From Candidatus Shapirobacteria bacterium (GTDB lineage: Bacteria > Patescibacteria > Microgenomatia > UBA12405): DNA of 64,000 nt. Made by a program: the position numbers and the translations under genes. Under the pieces are notes generated by a model. The model saw only the letters and a list, made by a program, of their open reading frames with translations, was not told where the DNA came from and made no database searches. The stretch lies in the NCBI GenBank assembly GCA_028704885.1, contig JAQWEN010000001.1, forward strand, positions 372,001 to 436,000. The letters are read 5' to 3'. Numbering within the stretch: the first letter of the stretch is position 1; every line of letters begins with the position of its first letter. Of the stretch, positions 25,587 through 32,309 are shown piece after piece.

Positions 25587-26732
25587 TTTTTTGAATTTTT
25601 CAAAGACGGAGATAACGGATTTGGCAGTATTTTTCCAACTGAAAAAATCAGCTCGAATTTTTGCTGATTTTACTATTTTTTCAATTTCTGATGGTTTGCT
25701 ATTTTCAAACTTAATTAATTGATCAACAAGTTCTTTTTGATTGGTGGGATCAAAATAGAAACCATTACTTTGAATAACTTCTTTTAATGGAGCAATATTA
25801 CTGGAAATTACGGGAGTATCTAACTTCATAGCTTCGATAACGGGAATACCAAAACCTTCATAAGTGCTGGGTATAATTAAAGCTTTGGCATTACTGTAGA
25901 GAGTTGTTTTTTGGATATCATCAATAAAATCAGTAAAGACAATATTAGATTCTATCCCCTCTTGTTTGACGGCAGAAAAAATTTCGTCAAAAAGCCAACC
26001 TTTTTTGCCGGCAATAACTAAACCCACTTGTCCTTCGGACATCCTCCCTTGATGAAGGGAGGAAATTTCTTTTTGTTTTAAATATTGGGCGAAGGATTTA
26101 ATTAAGAAAGGGATGTTTTTATTGGGCTTAAGAGTGCCAAGATAGAGATAATAGTTTTTTGATACTAAATTAAAAGATGAAAGGATTTTTTGCTGATCTT
26201 TAGAATTAATTTTTAAAGGTTCGTCGACACCATTAAAAGCAATGGTTATTTTTTTTGGATTTATTTTATAAATTTTTTCAATTTCAGTTTTGGAAAAATT
26301 AGAAACAGTAATTATATGACTAGCCTTTTTGATTGATTGCTTAGTCCAATTAATTAGTTGATAAAGATCTTTTTTGGTAAATTGGGATTGAAACTGAAGA
26401 TAGCCAAGATCGTGAATAGTAGGAATAGTAGGACAAGGAGCAAAGGCGGGAGAATAATGACTGGGGGAATAAAAAAGATCTAGGGGTGTTTTTTCGGTAA
26501 ATAAATGAATAGGTAGAGCAAATCTCGTCCAAAGTTTTTGAGGTCCAAAAACTTTATAACGCCAATTTTTATTTTCTTTGGGAAGATCGGAAAGAGGAGG
26601 ATTTTTTAGATAGATAATGTATTGATTTTTTTTATCAATTAGATAAAGATTTTTTAAGAGATTAAAAGCATATTGGCCGACACCAACCCGGGAAGTAATA
26701 TTGGCTTCATTGCCATCAATTCCGATTAACAT
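25584..26732 (-). CDS. GT4 glycosyltransferase with an in-frame palindromic insert
   Basis: A 382-residue GT-B enzyme. IDGNEANITSRVGVGQYAFNLLKNL opens it, PTIHDLGYLQF and NVSNFSKTEIEKIYKI-like text (ITVSNFSKTEIEKI) mark the linker, YLYLGTLKPNKNIPFLIKSF the donor domain, and STYEGFGIPVIEAMKLDTPVI the E-x7-E loop. Between QYLKQ and LVIAGKK the chain has about 16 extra residues (EISSLHQGRMSEGQVG) encoded by a two-hairpin palindromic repeat. Homologs normally have a short loop at this place, so the insert is probably tolerated there. It follows the methyltransferase gene with a 7-base overlap. Confidence 0.86.
   Translation of the reverse strand: MLIGIDGNEANITSRVGVGQYAFNLLKNLYLIDKKNQYIIYLKNPPLSDLPKENKNWRYKVFGPQKLWTRFALPIHLFTEKTPLDLFYSPSHYSPAFAPCPTIPTIHDLGYLQFQSQFTKKDLYQLINWTKQSIKKASHIITVSNFSKTEIEKIYKINPKKITIAFNGVDEPLKINSKDQQKILSSFNLVSKNYYLYLGTLKPNKNIPFLIKSFAQYLKQKEISSLHQGRMSEGQVGLVIAGKKGWLFDEIFSAVKQEGIESNIVFTDFIDDIQKTTLYSNAKALIIPSTYEGFGIPVIEAMKLDTPVISSNIAPLKEVIQSNGFYFDPTNQKELVDQLIKFENSKPSEIEKIVKSAKIRADFFSWKNTAKSVISVFEKFKK
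26020..26066. repeat. Two-hairpin palindromic repeat inside a GT4 gene
   Basis: Starts with AAACCCACT, then a small hairpin TGTCC-ttc-GGACA, then a perfect 8-base-pair hairpin CCTCCCTT-gatg-AAGGGAGG at 26043-26062. The same plan occurs at 29006, 33408, 59076 and 61217. This copy is translated in frame within the GT4 gene. Confidence 0.8.
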
Positions 26733-27406
26733 GGTTTAATTATAGCTAAAAGTTCTAAATAATATTTCTTTTGTTTAAAAAATAGAAAGAAAATTTTAAT
26801 AATTATTCTTTTTAGGAATTTGGGAGCTGTAAATAATTCAAAAAAAATAGATTTTATTGGTAACGGTTCAATTGATATTAATTTAATTAATTTACCTCCA
26901 GAAATATTAATTAATTTAGTTAATGATCTTTTAGAGTAATTTCTTAGATGGCTTTTATCTTGATAATGAGAGTAAATTAAGCCTCTTTTTTTTAGTTTAG
27001 AACTGGTTTTTTGGGGAACAATTACAATTATTTTTTTGCCTATCCTTAAGGCTTCTTTTAGAGTTGATTGATCGTCTTTTAAATGTTCTAAAACACTTTT
27101 TAAAATAACAGTATCAAATTCTTTTGATTTAAAATTAGTTTTGTTGGCGTCACCAATTTGAAAATTACCTTTTTTATTTTTTTTGGCATAGTCAATAAAA
27201 CTAGGGACTGAATCAATACCAAAAGAATCAAAACCTTTTTTGGATAAAATATCAACAAGATGACCTGGTCCGCATCCGATATCAATAATTTTTTTACCGG
27301 AAATATAAGGAATTATTTCGTTTATTTTATAATCAGGAATTTTTGTATCAGTTCCCCATCCAAATTTATTAGAGTTATTTTTATAGTAATCAGCCGGTTT
27401 TAACAT
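26726..27406 (-). CDS. Class I SAM-dependent methyltransferase
   Basis: A 226-residue methyltransferase. The SAM loop is IIDIGCGPGHLVDILSKKG (about residues 40-58), motif II is FGIDSVPSF, and a third motif is FDTVILKSVLEHLKD (about 105-119), the pattern of Methyltransf_11/25 proteins such as UbiE-like or glycan methyltransferases. The C-terminal stretch (LKRIIIKIFFLFFKQKKYYLELLAIIKP) is hydrophobic and basic and may dock on the membrane. It overlaps GT4 genes at both ends (7 and 17 bases), so a sugar O-methylation role is likely but unproven. Confidence 0.84.
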   Translation of the reverse strand: MLKPADYYKNNSNKFGWGTDTKIPDYKINEIIPYISGKKIIDIGCGPGHLVDILSKKGFDSFGIDSVPSFIDYAKKNKKGNFQIGDANKTNFKSKEFDTVILKSVLEHLKDDQSTLKEALRIGKKIIVIVPQKTSSKLKKRGLIYSHYQDKSHLRNYSKRSLTKLINISGGKLIKLISIEPLPIKSIFFELFTAPKFLKRIIIKIFFLFFKQKKYYLELLAIIKPC

Positions 27407-28529
27407 AGACGTTTAGTGTTTGTTCGGCGGTTTTAAGCCAATCGAATTTTTTGGCTTGAATTAAACCTTTAGCTTTTAATTTCTTTCGAAGAGCAGCTAA
27501 TTTAACAATTTTAGTAATAGCATTAGTCATATCGGGAATAGAAGTTGGATCGACATAAAGGGCAGCTTTATCACTGACTTCGGGCATTGAAGAAATATTG
27601 CTGGTAATAATTGGAGTACCAACTTTTAAGGATTTAACCAATGGTAAACCAAAGCCTTCATAAAGAGAGGGATAAGCCAAACAAATGGCACTGGCGTGAA
27701 GAGCAACCATGTCTTTTTCGGGAATAAATCCAAGAATTTTTACTGAAGGATTTTTAACACCATCGATATCTTGGCCCCAGCCATATTTACCAGCGATGGC
27801 TAATTCAACATGACAATTAGGATTATTTTTTTTGAAAATAACGAAAGCCTCAATTAATCTTTTTAAATTTTTTCGGGGTTCGCGAGTGCCTTGAGCCAAA
27901 ATAAATTTATCCAAACCGTATTGTTTTTTGATGGCATCTTTTTTCTTTTGTTGAAGATCTTTTGATAATTTTATAAATTTACCATACTTTTCTTCGGCAG
28001 CTTCGTAAATGACTTCAATCTTCTGGGGATCTATTTTGGGGAAAATTTTTAATAAATCATTTTTGGTGTTTTGAGAAACGCAAATAAATTTAAAACATTT
28101 TTCAGCAGCTAATTTCATTTTGTTTTTATGAGCAGTAATTACTTTTTGGTGATGCCATTCGGGGTGTAAAAAAGGAGTTAAATCGTGAATTGTGGCAATA
28201 GTTTTGGCTTTTAAAGTTGGCGGCTGAGTCCAGTCTGAGGTATGAAAAATATCACATTTACCAATAAAAAATTCAATTGGAAATAGTTGTAATTGATTCC
28301 ATAAAATTTGAAGTAAAGTTGGTGGTAGTTTAAATTGGTAGACCAAAACATTAGAATGATTCTTTTTTATTTCAATAATTTCTTCCGGTAGGGAAAGGCG
28401 CATGGAAGAATAAAAAAGTTTATAAGTATTTATTTTATCGAGCTTAACTAAATTTCTGACCAGATTTAGAGTGTAATTACTGACGCCAGTTTTGTAGGGA
28501 ACAGAAGAAATATCAATGCCGATGATCAT
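27390..28529 (-). CDS. GT4 glycosyltransferase
   Basis: A 379-residue GT-B enzyme. It opens MIIGIDISSVPYKTGVSNYTLNLVRNL, has TIHDLTPFLHPEWH and CVSQNTKNDLLKIFP in the acceptor half, and FILAQGTREPRKNLKRLIEAF and PSLYEGFGLPLVKSLKVGTPII in the donor half. The second E-x7 element is K where Glu is common (E-G-F-G-L-P-L-V-K), a small departure from the E-x7-E rule. The start overlaps the GT2 gene upstream by 4 bases. Confidence 0.86.
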   Translation of the reverse strand: MIIGIDISSVPYKTGVSNYTLNLVRNLVKLDKINTYKLFYSSMRLSLPEEIIEIKKNHSNVLVYQFKLPPTLLQILWNQLQLFPIEFFIGKCDIFHTSDWTQPPTLKAKTIATIHDLTPFLHPEWHHQKVITAHKNKMKLAAEKCFKFICVSQNTKNDLLKIFPKIDPQKIEVIYEAAEEKYGKFIKLSKDLQQKKKDAIKKQYGLDKFILAQGTREPRKNLKRLIEAFVIFKKNNPNCHVELAIAGKYGWGQDIDGVKNPSVKILGFIPEKDMVALHASAICLAYPSLYEGFGLPLVKSLKVGTPIITSNISSMPEVSDKAALYVDPTSIPDMTNAITKIVKLAALRKKLKAKGLIQAKKFDWLKTAEQTLNVYVKTG

Positions 28530-29536
28530 AATGAATTATGCAATTTTACCAACTTTTGGATAACTTTTCGTTTGTTGAACATCTTAGACAAATTAATAAG
28601 AACTGTTCCATAAACCGAAATTAGAACGTAGGGTAAATAAAAAATTGATTTTAATTTGTAAAGACGAATAACTTTTTTACTTAAACCAGACAAATTTCGA
28701 AGCCGCTCCTCGATTATTTTTAGTAGATTATTGGCAATTTCTTTGGCCGAAAAATTTTTGATGATAATATAAATCCAATTTTTAGCATCCATTTTATATC
28801 TAAAAACCCCCATTTTATTACTGGTACCGCCGCCAAGATGATAAGAAAGGGCTTTGGGAATATAGAGAGTTTGATAATTTAAATTATGAAGACGGAGGGC
28901 TAGATCAACGTCTTCTTCATAGGCAAAAAAATCGGCATCAAATAAACCAATTTTTTCTAAAATTTCTTTTTTATAAACTACTAAAGCGGCGGAAGCACCC
29001 CAGACAAACCCACCCCCCGACCCCCTCCCTTGAAGAAATGAGGGGGCGTCAAATTTCTCACCATTGGAAATGTTTTGACATTTACCAGAGTAAAAAAAAT
29101 CTAAACCCTGGGATTCAAATTTGCTTCCATCTTTATTTAAGACAGTACCAAAAAAAGTAGCAACTTTAGGATTTTTATTGGCTTTAATAGTTTTGGAAAT
29201 TAATTGAAACCAGTTTTTTTCTATAGTTAAATCATTATTTAAAAGAACAACATATTTATGTTTAGCTTTTTCAATACCTTGATTAATAGCACCGGCAAAA
29301 CCACGATTTTTTGAATTTAATAATATTCGATAGTTAAAACTTTTGGGAATAATTTTTTCGAATATTTCAATACTGTTATCTTTTGAATTGTTGTCGACTA
29401 AAATTAATTCAAATTGGGGTTCAGGACAATTATTAATGGCGTTAAGTAGGGAATTAAGACAATCTGGCAAAAATTTGGCGCCGTTGTAGTTTGGGATAAT
29501 GACGGAGAAATTTAGTTCGCTGGGTTTTTTAGTCAT
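28526..29536 (-). CDS. GT2 glycosyltransferase with an in-frame palindromic insert
   Basis: A 336-residue GT-A enzyme. NFSVIIPNYNGAKFLPDCLNSLL and LILVDNNSKDNSIEIF start the fold; VVLLNNDLTI is the metal site, and FFAYEEDVDLALRLHNLNYQT the catalytic region. Between the strand around LDFFYSGKCQ and VWGASAALVVYKKEIL the chain carries the Gly-rich insert DAPSFLQGRGSGGGF, encoded by a palindromic repeat. The C-terminal tail is hydrophobic. It begins 8 bases inside the DUF192 gene end, keeping the operon tightly packed. Confidence 0.85.
   Translation of the reverse strand: MTKKPSELNFSVIIPNYNGAKFLPDCLNSLLNAINNCPEPQFELILVDNNSKDNSIEIFEKIIPKSFNYRILLNSKNRGFAGAINQGIEKAKHKYVVLLNNDLTIEKNWFQLISKTIKANKNPKVATFFGTVLNKDGSKFESQGLDFFYSGKCQNISNGEKFDAPSFLQGRGSGGGFVWGASAALVVYKKEILEKIGLFDADFFAYEEDVDLALRLHNLNYQTLYIPKALSYHLGGGTSNKMGVFRYKMDAKNWIYIIIKNFSAKEIANNLLKIIEERLRNLSGLSKKVIRLYKLKSIFYLPYVLISVYGTVLINLSKMFNKRKVIQKLVKLHNSL
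29006..29048. repeat. Palindromic repeat inside a GT2 gene
   Basis: Begins AAACCCACC, followed by a C-rich stretch and the hairpin CCCCCTC...GAGGGGG (29021-29045), with the shared core CCCTCCCTTGA. It is the most C-rich spot in an AT-rich gene. It is translated in frame as the Gly/Ser/Arg-rich loop of the glycosyltransferase. Confidence 0.78.
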
Positions 29537-29987
29537 TTAGTTTTGATAGATCAATAATATCACCTATTTTTAGGTTTAATTTTTGAGAATCATTGATATT
29601 TAATTCGAGAACGTATTGGGCTGGAGATTGGTTTTGATAAATCTTTGAAGAATTAATTTCAGTAGCGGCTTTAATATCGACAATTTTGCCGGTTTTATCA
29701 AGCCAAATCATATCTAAAGGGATAAGGGTATCTTTCATCCAAAAAGGCAGATCAGTTTCAAAACCAAAAATAAAAAGCATGCCGCATTTAGGGCAAAGAG
29801 ATTCTCTCTTCGATAAGCCTTTTATTTTTTGAGCGGAAGAAGAAGCTAATTCTATTTTATAATCAGTATCGGCAATTTTAATTTTAATAAAATCAGATGT
29901 TGGTAAATAAAAAAATAATCGCCAAATTAAAAAACCGGCAATTATTACTAAAACTGGAGTAAAAATTAACATAATATTTTTTGACAT
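29529..29987 (-). CDS. DUF192 family protein, membrane-anchored
   Basis: A 152-residue DUF192 protein with an N-terminal anchor (IMLIFTPVLVIIAGFLIWRLFFY, about residues 5-27) and an exported domain. The family pattern is clear: KIKGLSKRESLCPKCGMLFIFGFETDLPFWMKDTLIPLDMIWLDKTGKIVDI, then a C-terminal YVLELNINDSQKLNLKIGD. A CPKCGM element replaces the usual L-x-x-x-x-G-M-L-F lead, adding a CxxC that may bind metal. The family has no settled function. Overlaps a GT4 gene upstream by 22 bases and the GT2 gene downstream by 8. Confidence 0.88.
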   Translation of the reverse strand: MSKNIMLIFTPVLVIIAGFLIWRLFFYLPTSDFIKIKIADTDYKIELASSSAQKIKGLSKRESLCPKCGMLFIFGFETDLPFWMKDTLIPLDMIWLDKTGKIVDIKAATEINSSKIYQNQSPAQYVLELNINDSQKLNLKIGDIIDLSKLND

Positions 29988-31174
29988 ATTTTATCCCCTA
30001 CTTTTTCCCATGTATAGTTATTTTTAACATATTCATAACCAGATTGCCCCAATTCTTTTGCTTTTTTAGGATTATCTAAAATAAATTGAATTTTTTTAGT
30101 TAGATCTTTTTGATTATCAGTTTTAAATAACAATCCCCCATTTGATTTTTCAACTAATTCTTTTAAGGCTGGAATATCGGCGCAAATTACTGGTTTTTGT
30201 CTGGCCCAGGCCTCGATAACTACTAAACCAAAACTTTCCTGAATTGATGGCAGAACTAGAACATCACAACTATCGATAAGTTTGGATAAATCTTTTTGAG
30301 GGAAATTAAAAATGAAATTAATTTTAGATTTTATTTTGGAATCTAGTGAATTGATTAATTTTTCAATTTGAGGGTAGAAAAGAGTTTTTTGACCAGCAAT
30401 AGTTAATGAGATTTCAGATTTCAGTTTTTCAGATGTCAGATTAGAAAAAGATTTGATTAATAAGTCGACGCGTTTATGGGAAGCGAGAGAACCGATGAAT
30501 AAGATCTCAGATTTCAGTTTTTCAGATGTCAGATGTTTTGATTTTTTTAAAAAATCTGAGTCAACACCATTACCGGCGAGAATTAAATTTTCTCGGTCAA
30601 TATTAAAATTTTTAATAAAATAATCAGTTTCAGATTGGGTAAGAGTCCATAGAAAATCAGCCTTTTGAAGTGATTTGATTAATGGTTGTTGTTGAAAATC
30701 TTGATCGGTAGAATGAAAAGAAGAGTTTATTAGAATGCTAGCTCGCTGGTTCGCTAGTACTTTAGACAAAAATTTAAAAAAATTAGCATATAAAACAATG
30801 GTAGTGGGAAGTGGACCGGCGACAATTAGGTCTGGTTTAAATTTAATGATTTTAATGGTGGCTTTAATAAAAGGAATTAGTTTGAAAATCGGGCCTTTTT
30901 GAAAAACTTTTAATAAATCATTTTTAATAAATAAATTAAGGAATTTTAGAGGTTTCCTGAAATTTGTATAAACTGGAAGTTTTATTGTTCGCTGGTTCTC
31001 TGGTGCACTAGTTTGCTGGATTTTTTTGACGAAATCGTCGGTGCTGGAACAATTTGAAGAAAGATAAAGAGTTTGATGATGTTGGGATTCAAAATACTGA
31101 CCGAGTTTATAAATCACTTTAGATCCACCATCAATGGCTGGTGGAAAAATGTGACTTAATAACAAGACTTTCAT
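29966..31174 (-). CDS. GT4 glycosyltransferase carrying four in-frame word arrays
   Basis: A 402-residue GT-B enzyme. MKVLLLSHIFPPAIDGGSKVIYKLG opens it, LILAGNGVDSDFLKK ends the acceptor half, ILFIGSLASHKRVDLLIKSF begins the donor half, and PSIQESFGLVVIEAWARQKPVI is the E-x7-E loop. Four stretches are not typical of the family. The peptide LTSEKLKSEI occurs twice, before ILFIGS and before SLTIAG, and ANQRASI and QQTSAPENQRTI occur in the N-terminal half. Each is the translation of a 7-8 base word array. All four keep the reading frame and fall in loop positions, so the enzyme may still work. First gene of the long minus-strand run, with a -10 box 6 bases from the ATG. Confidence 0.83.
   Translation of the reverse strand: MKVLLLSHIFPPAIDGGSKVIYKLGQYFESQHHQTLYLSSNCSSTDDFVKKIQQTSAPENQRTIKLPVYTNFRKPLKFLNLFIKNDLLKVFQKGPIFKLIPFIKATIKIIKFKPDLIVAGPLPTTIVLYANFFKFLSKVLANQRASILINSSFHSTDQDFQQQPLIKSLQKADFLWTLTQSETDYFIKNFNIDRENLILAGNGVDSDFLKKSKHLTSEKLKSEILFIGSLASHKRVDLLIKSFSNLTSEKLKSEISLTIAGQKTLFYPQIEKLINSLDSKIKSKINFIFNFPQKDLSKLIDSCDVLVLPSIQESFGLVVIEAWARQKPVICADIPALKELVEKSNGGLLFKTDNQKDLTKKIQFILDNPKKAKELGQSGYEYVKNNYTWEKVGDKICQKILC
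30409..30444. repeat. AGAT-type word array, copy 1
   Basis: Consecutive words AGATTTC, AGATTTC, AGTTTTTC, AGATGTC, AGATTAG (lengths 7, 7, 8, 7, 7). It lies inside the GT4 gene and is translated as part of LTSEKLKSEIS. Nearly the same word order recurs 93 bases further on. Confidence 0.75.
30502..30537. repeat. AGAT-type word array, copy 2
   Basis: Words AGATCTC, AGATTTC, AGTTTTTC, AGATGTC, AGATGTT. Inside the GT4 gene, giving the second LTSEKLKSEI peptide. The order of the middle three words is the same as in copy 1 at 30409. Confidence 0.75.
30733..30764. repeat. Period-8 word array (4 units) inside a GT4 gene
   Basis: Four 8-base words in register: GAATGCTA, GCTCGCTG, GTTCGCTA, GTACTTTA. 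Translated in frame within VLANQRASIL. Same word family as the arrays beside the four-helix-bundle gene at 57770-58132. Confidence 0.75.
30987..31018. repeat. Period-8 word array (4 units) inside a GT4 gene
   Basis: Four 8-base words in register: GTTCGCTG, GTTCTCTG, GTGCACTA, GTTTGCTG. Translated in frame as QQTSAPENQRT on the minus strand, near the N-terminal third of the glycosyltransferase. Confidence 0.75.
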
Positions 31175-31180
31175 TTAGTA

Positions 31181-31200
31181 ATTATACTTCGTGTTATCCT
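31181..31200. promoter_or_regulatory. Divergent promoter region
   Basis: Between two divergent genes. On the minus strand TATAAT (31186-31181) ends 6 bases before the ATG of the GT4 gene, which would place the transcript start at or next to the start codon. On the plus strand TATCCT (31195-31200) lies 12 bases before the membrane-protein ATG. No strong ribosome site is present for either gene. Confidence 0.5.
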
Positions 31201-31212
31201 AATAATTAGCTT

Positions 31213-32175
31213 ATGTTGAAGATTTTAAAAAAAGTTTTTGCTTCAAAATTGTTTAGATTAATATTTTCGGCAATTCTAGTTTATTTTGCTTTTAAAAAAG
31301 TTAATATCATTGAACTTTTTAGAGATATAAAAAATGTTCCATTTTGGTTTGTTTTAGTAAATGTGGTTTTAAGTTTTTGGCTTGTAGTTTTAATCTCTGC
31401 TAGGTGGAATTTATTATTATTTTCAAAGATTAAAATTAGGACGGTTTTAACTTTTACTCGAGCTAATTTTTTAGCTACTTTTTATTCGTTATTTTTTTCA
31501 ACTGCAGTGGTAGGTGAAGTGGCAAAATGGATGGTAATAGATCATAAATATCCAAAAATTCCAAAAACAAAAATATTGGGATCTGTATTATTAGATAGAT
31601 TTATTGGATTTTCTGTTTTTATAATTTTAGGTTTAATAGCAGGAATTGTGGGTAAAACTAAAGGATTAATTATTCCGGAAATAATTTTCTATTTATCAAT
31701 TATTTTAAATGTGGTTTGTGGAGTGGTTTATTTTATTATTTATTTTTTTGATGTATCTAAATTGTGGCCGAAATTTACTTTATTACATAAATTGGATGAT
31801 GCTTTTGAACTAATTAAGAATAAAAATAAAGTTCAAATTATTAAATGTTTATTAATATCACTTTTAAGTGAGATTACCTGGATTCTTCAAATTTGGTTTG
31901 TAGGAAGGCAATTTGGAATTAATTTAAGTCTTTTGGCAGTTTTTGTCTTTATTCCAATAATTTCACTAATTTTGGTTTTACCAATTTCAGTTGGAGGTTT
32001 TGGGGCTAGAGAACAATTATATTTATTTTTCTTTTCTCAGTTTGGTTCAAACGAAAGTATTTTGTTAATGTCAACTTTTTTGGGAATTTTAGGAATAATT
32101 AATGCTTTATTTGGCGGAATTTTATTGTTATTTGATGTGGAAATGAGAAAGAAGTTGAAAAATAATAATAACTAG
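31213..32175 (+). CDS. UPF0104/lysylphosphatidylglycerol synthase-like membrane protein
   Basis: A 320-residue polytopic protein with eight or so helices, of the UPF0104 (LPG synthase transmembrane, AglD-like) family, often a lipid-linked-sugar or lipid transporter/flippase domain. Family features are FWFVLVNVVLSFWLVVLISARWNLLL near the start, FFSTAVVGEVAKWMVIDH (about 97-114), SVLLDRFIGF and the C-terminal PISVGGFGAREQLYLFFF (about 257-274). The soluble synthetase domain of MprF is absent. It stands at the divergent start beside the glycan operon. Substrate unknown. Confidence 0.85.
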   Translation: MLKILKKVFASKLFRLIFSAILVYFAFKKVNIIELFRDIKNVPFWFVLVNVVLSFWLVVLISARWNLLLFSKIKIRTVLTFTRANFLATFYSLFFSTAVVGEVAKWMVIDHKYPKIPKTKILGSVLLDRFIGFSVFIILGLIAGIVGKTKGLIIPEIIFYLSIILNVVCGVVYFIIYFFDVSKLWPKFTLLHKLDDAFELIKNKNKVQIIKCLLISLLSEITWILQIWFVGRQFGINLSLLAVFVFIPIISLILVLPISVGGFGAREQLYLFFFSQFGSNESILLMSTFLGILGIINALFGGILLLFDVEMRKKLKNNNN

Positions 32176-32190
32176 ATTAATATTAATTTG

Positions 32191-32303
32191 CTTTGTCAAG
32201 AGATTCCGAATGATCGGAGCAGCAACCGAGTTTGCCAGTTGGCGAATCGCGGTGCTTTTTCTTTAGAAATAAAGAAAGACAAGCCTTTATTAATTATTAA
32301 AGG
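32191..32303 (+). promoter_or_regulatory. SAM riboswitch (SAM-I clan) with ribosome-site sequestering hairpin
   Basis: In the 134-base leader of metK. P1 pairs TTTGTC (32192-32197) with GACAAG (32278-32283), followed by the core AAGAG. A P2-like stem is CCGA-atga-TCGG. The conserved GCAACC (32222-32227) precedes a P3 stem GTTTGCC-agtt-GGCGAAT, then GGTGCT (32241-32246) and a P4 hairpin TTTCTTTA-gaaa-TAAAGAAA. Downstream, CCTTTA (32284-32289) pairs with TAAAGG (32298-32303), which covers the ribosome site AAAGGA. AATAAAG of P4 (32268-32274) can instead pair with CTTTATT (32285-32291), freeing the site. This predicts SAM-bound translation-off control. SAM-I versus SAM-IV subtype not settled. 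Confidence 0.8.
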
Positions 32304-32309
32304 AAAAAT

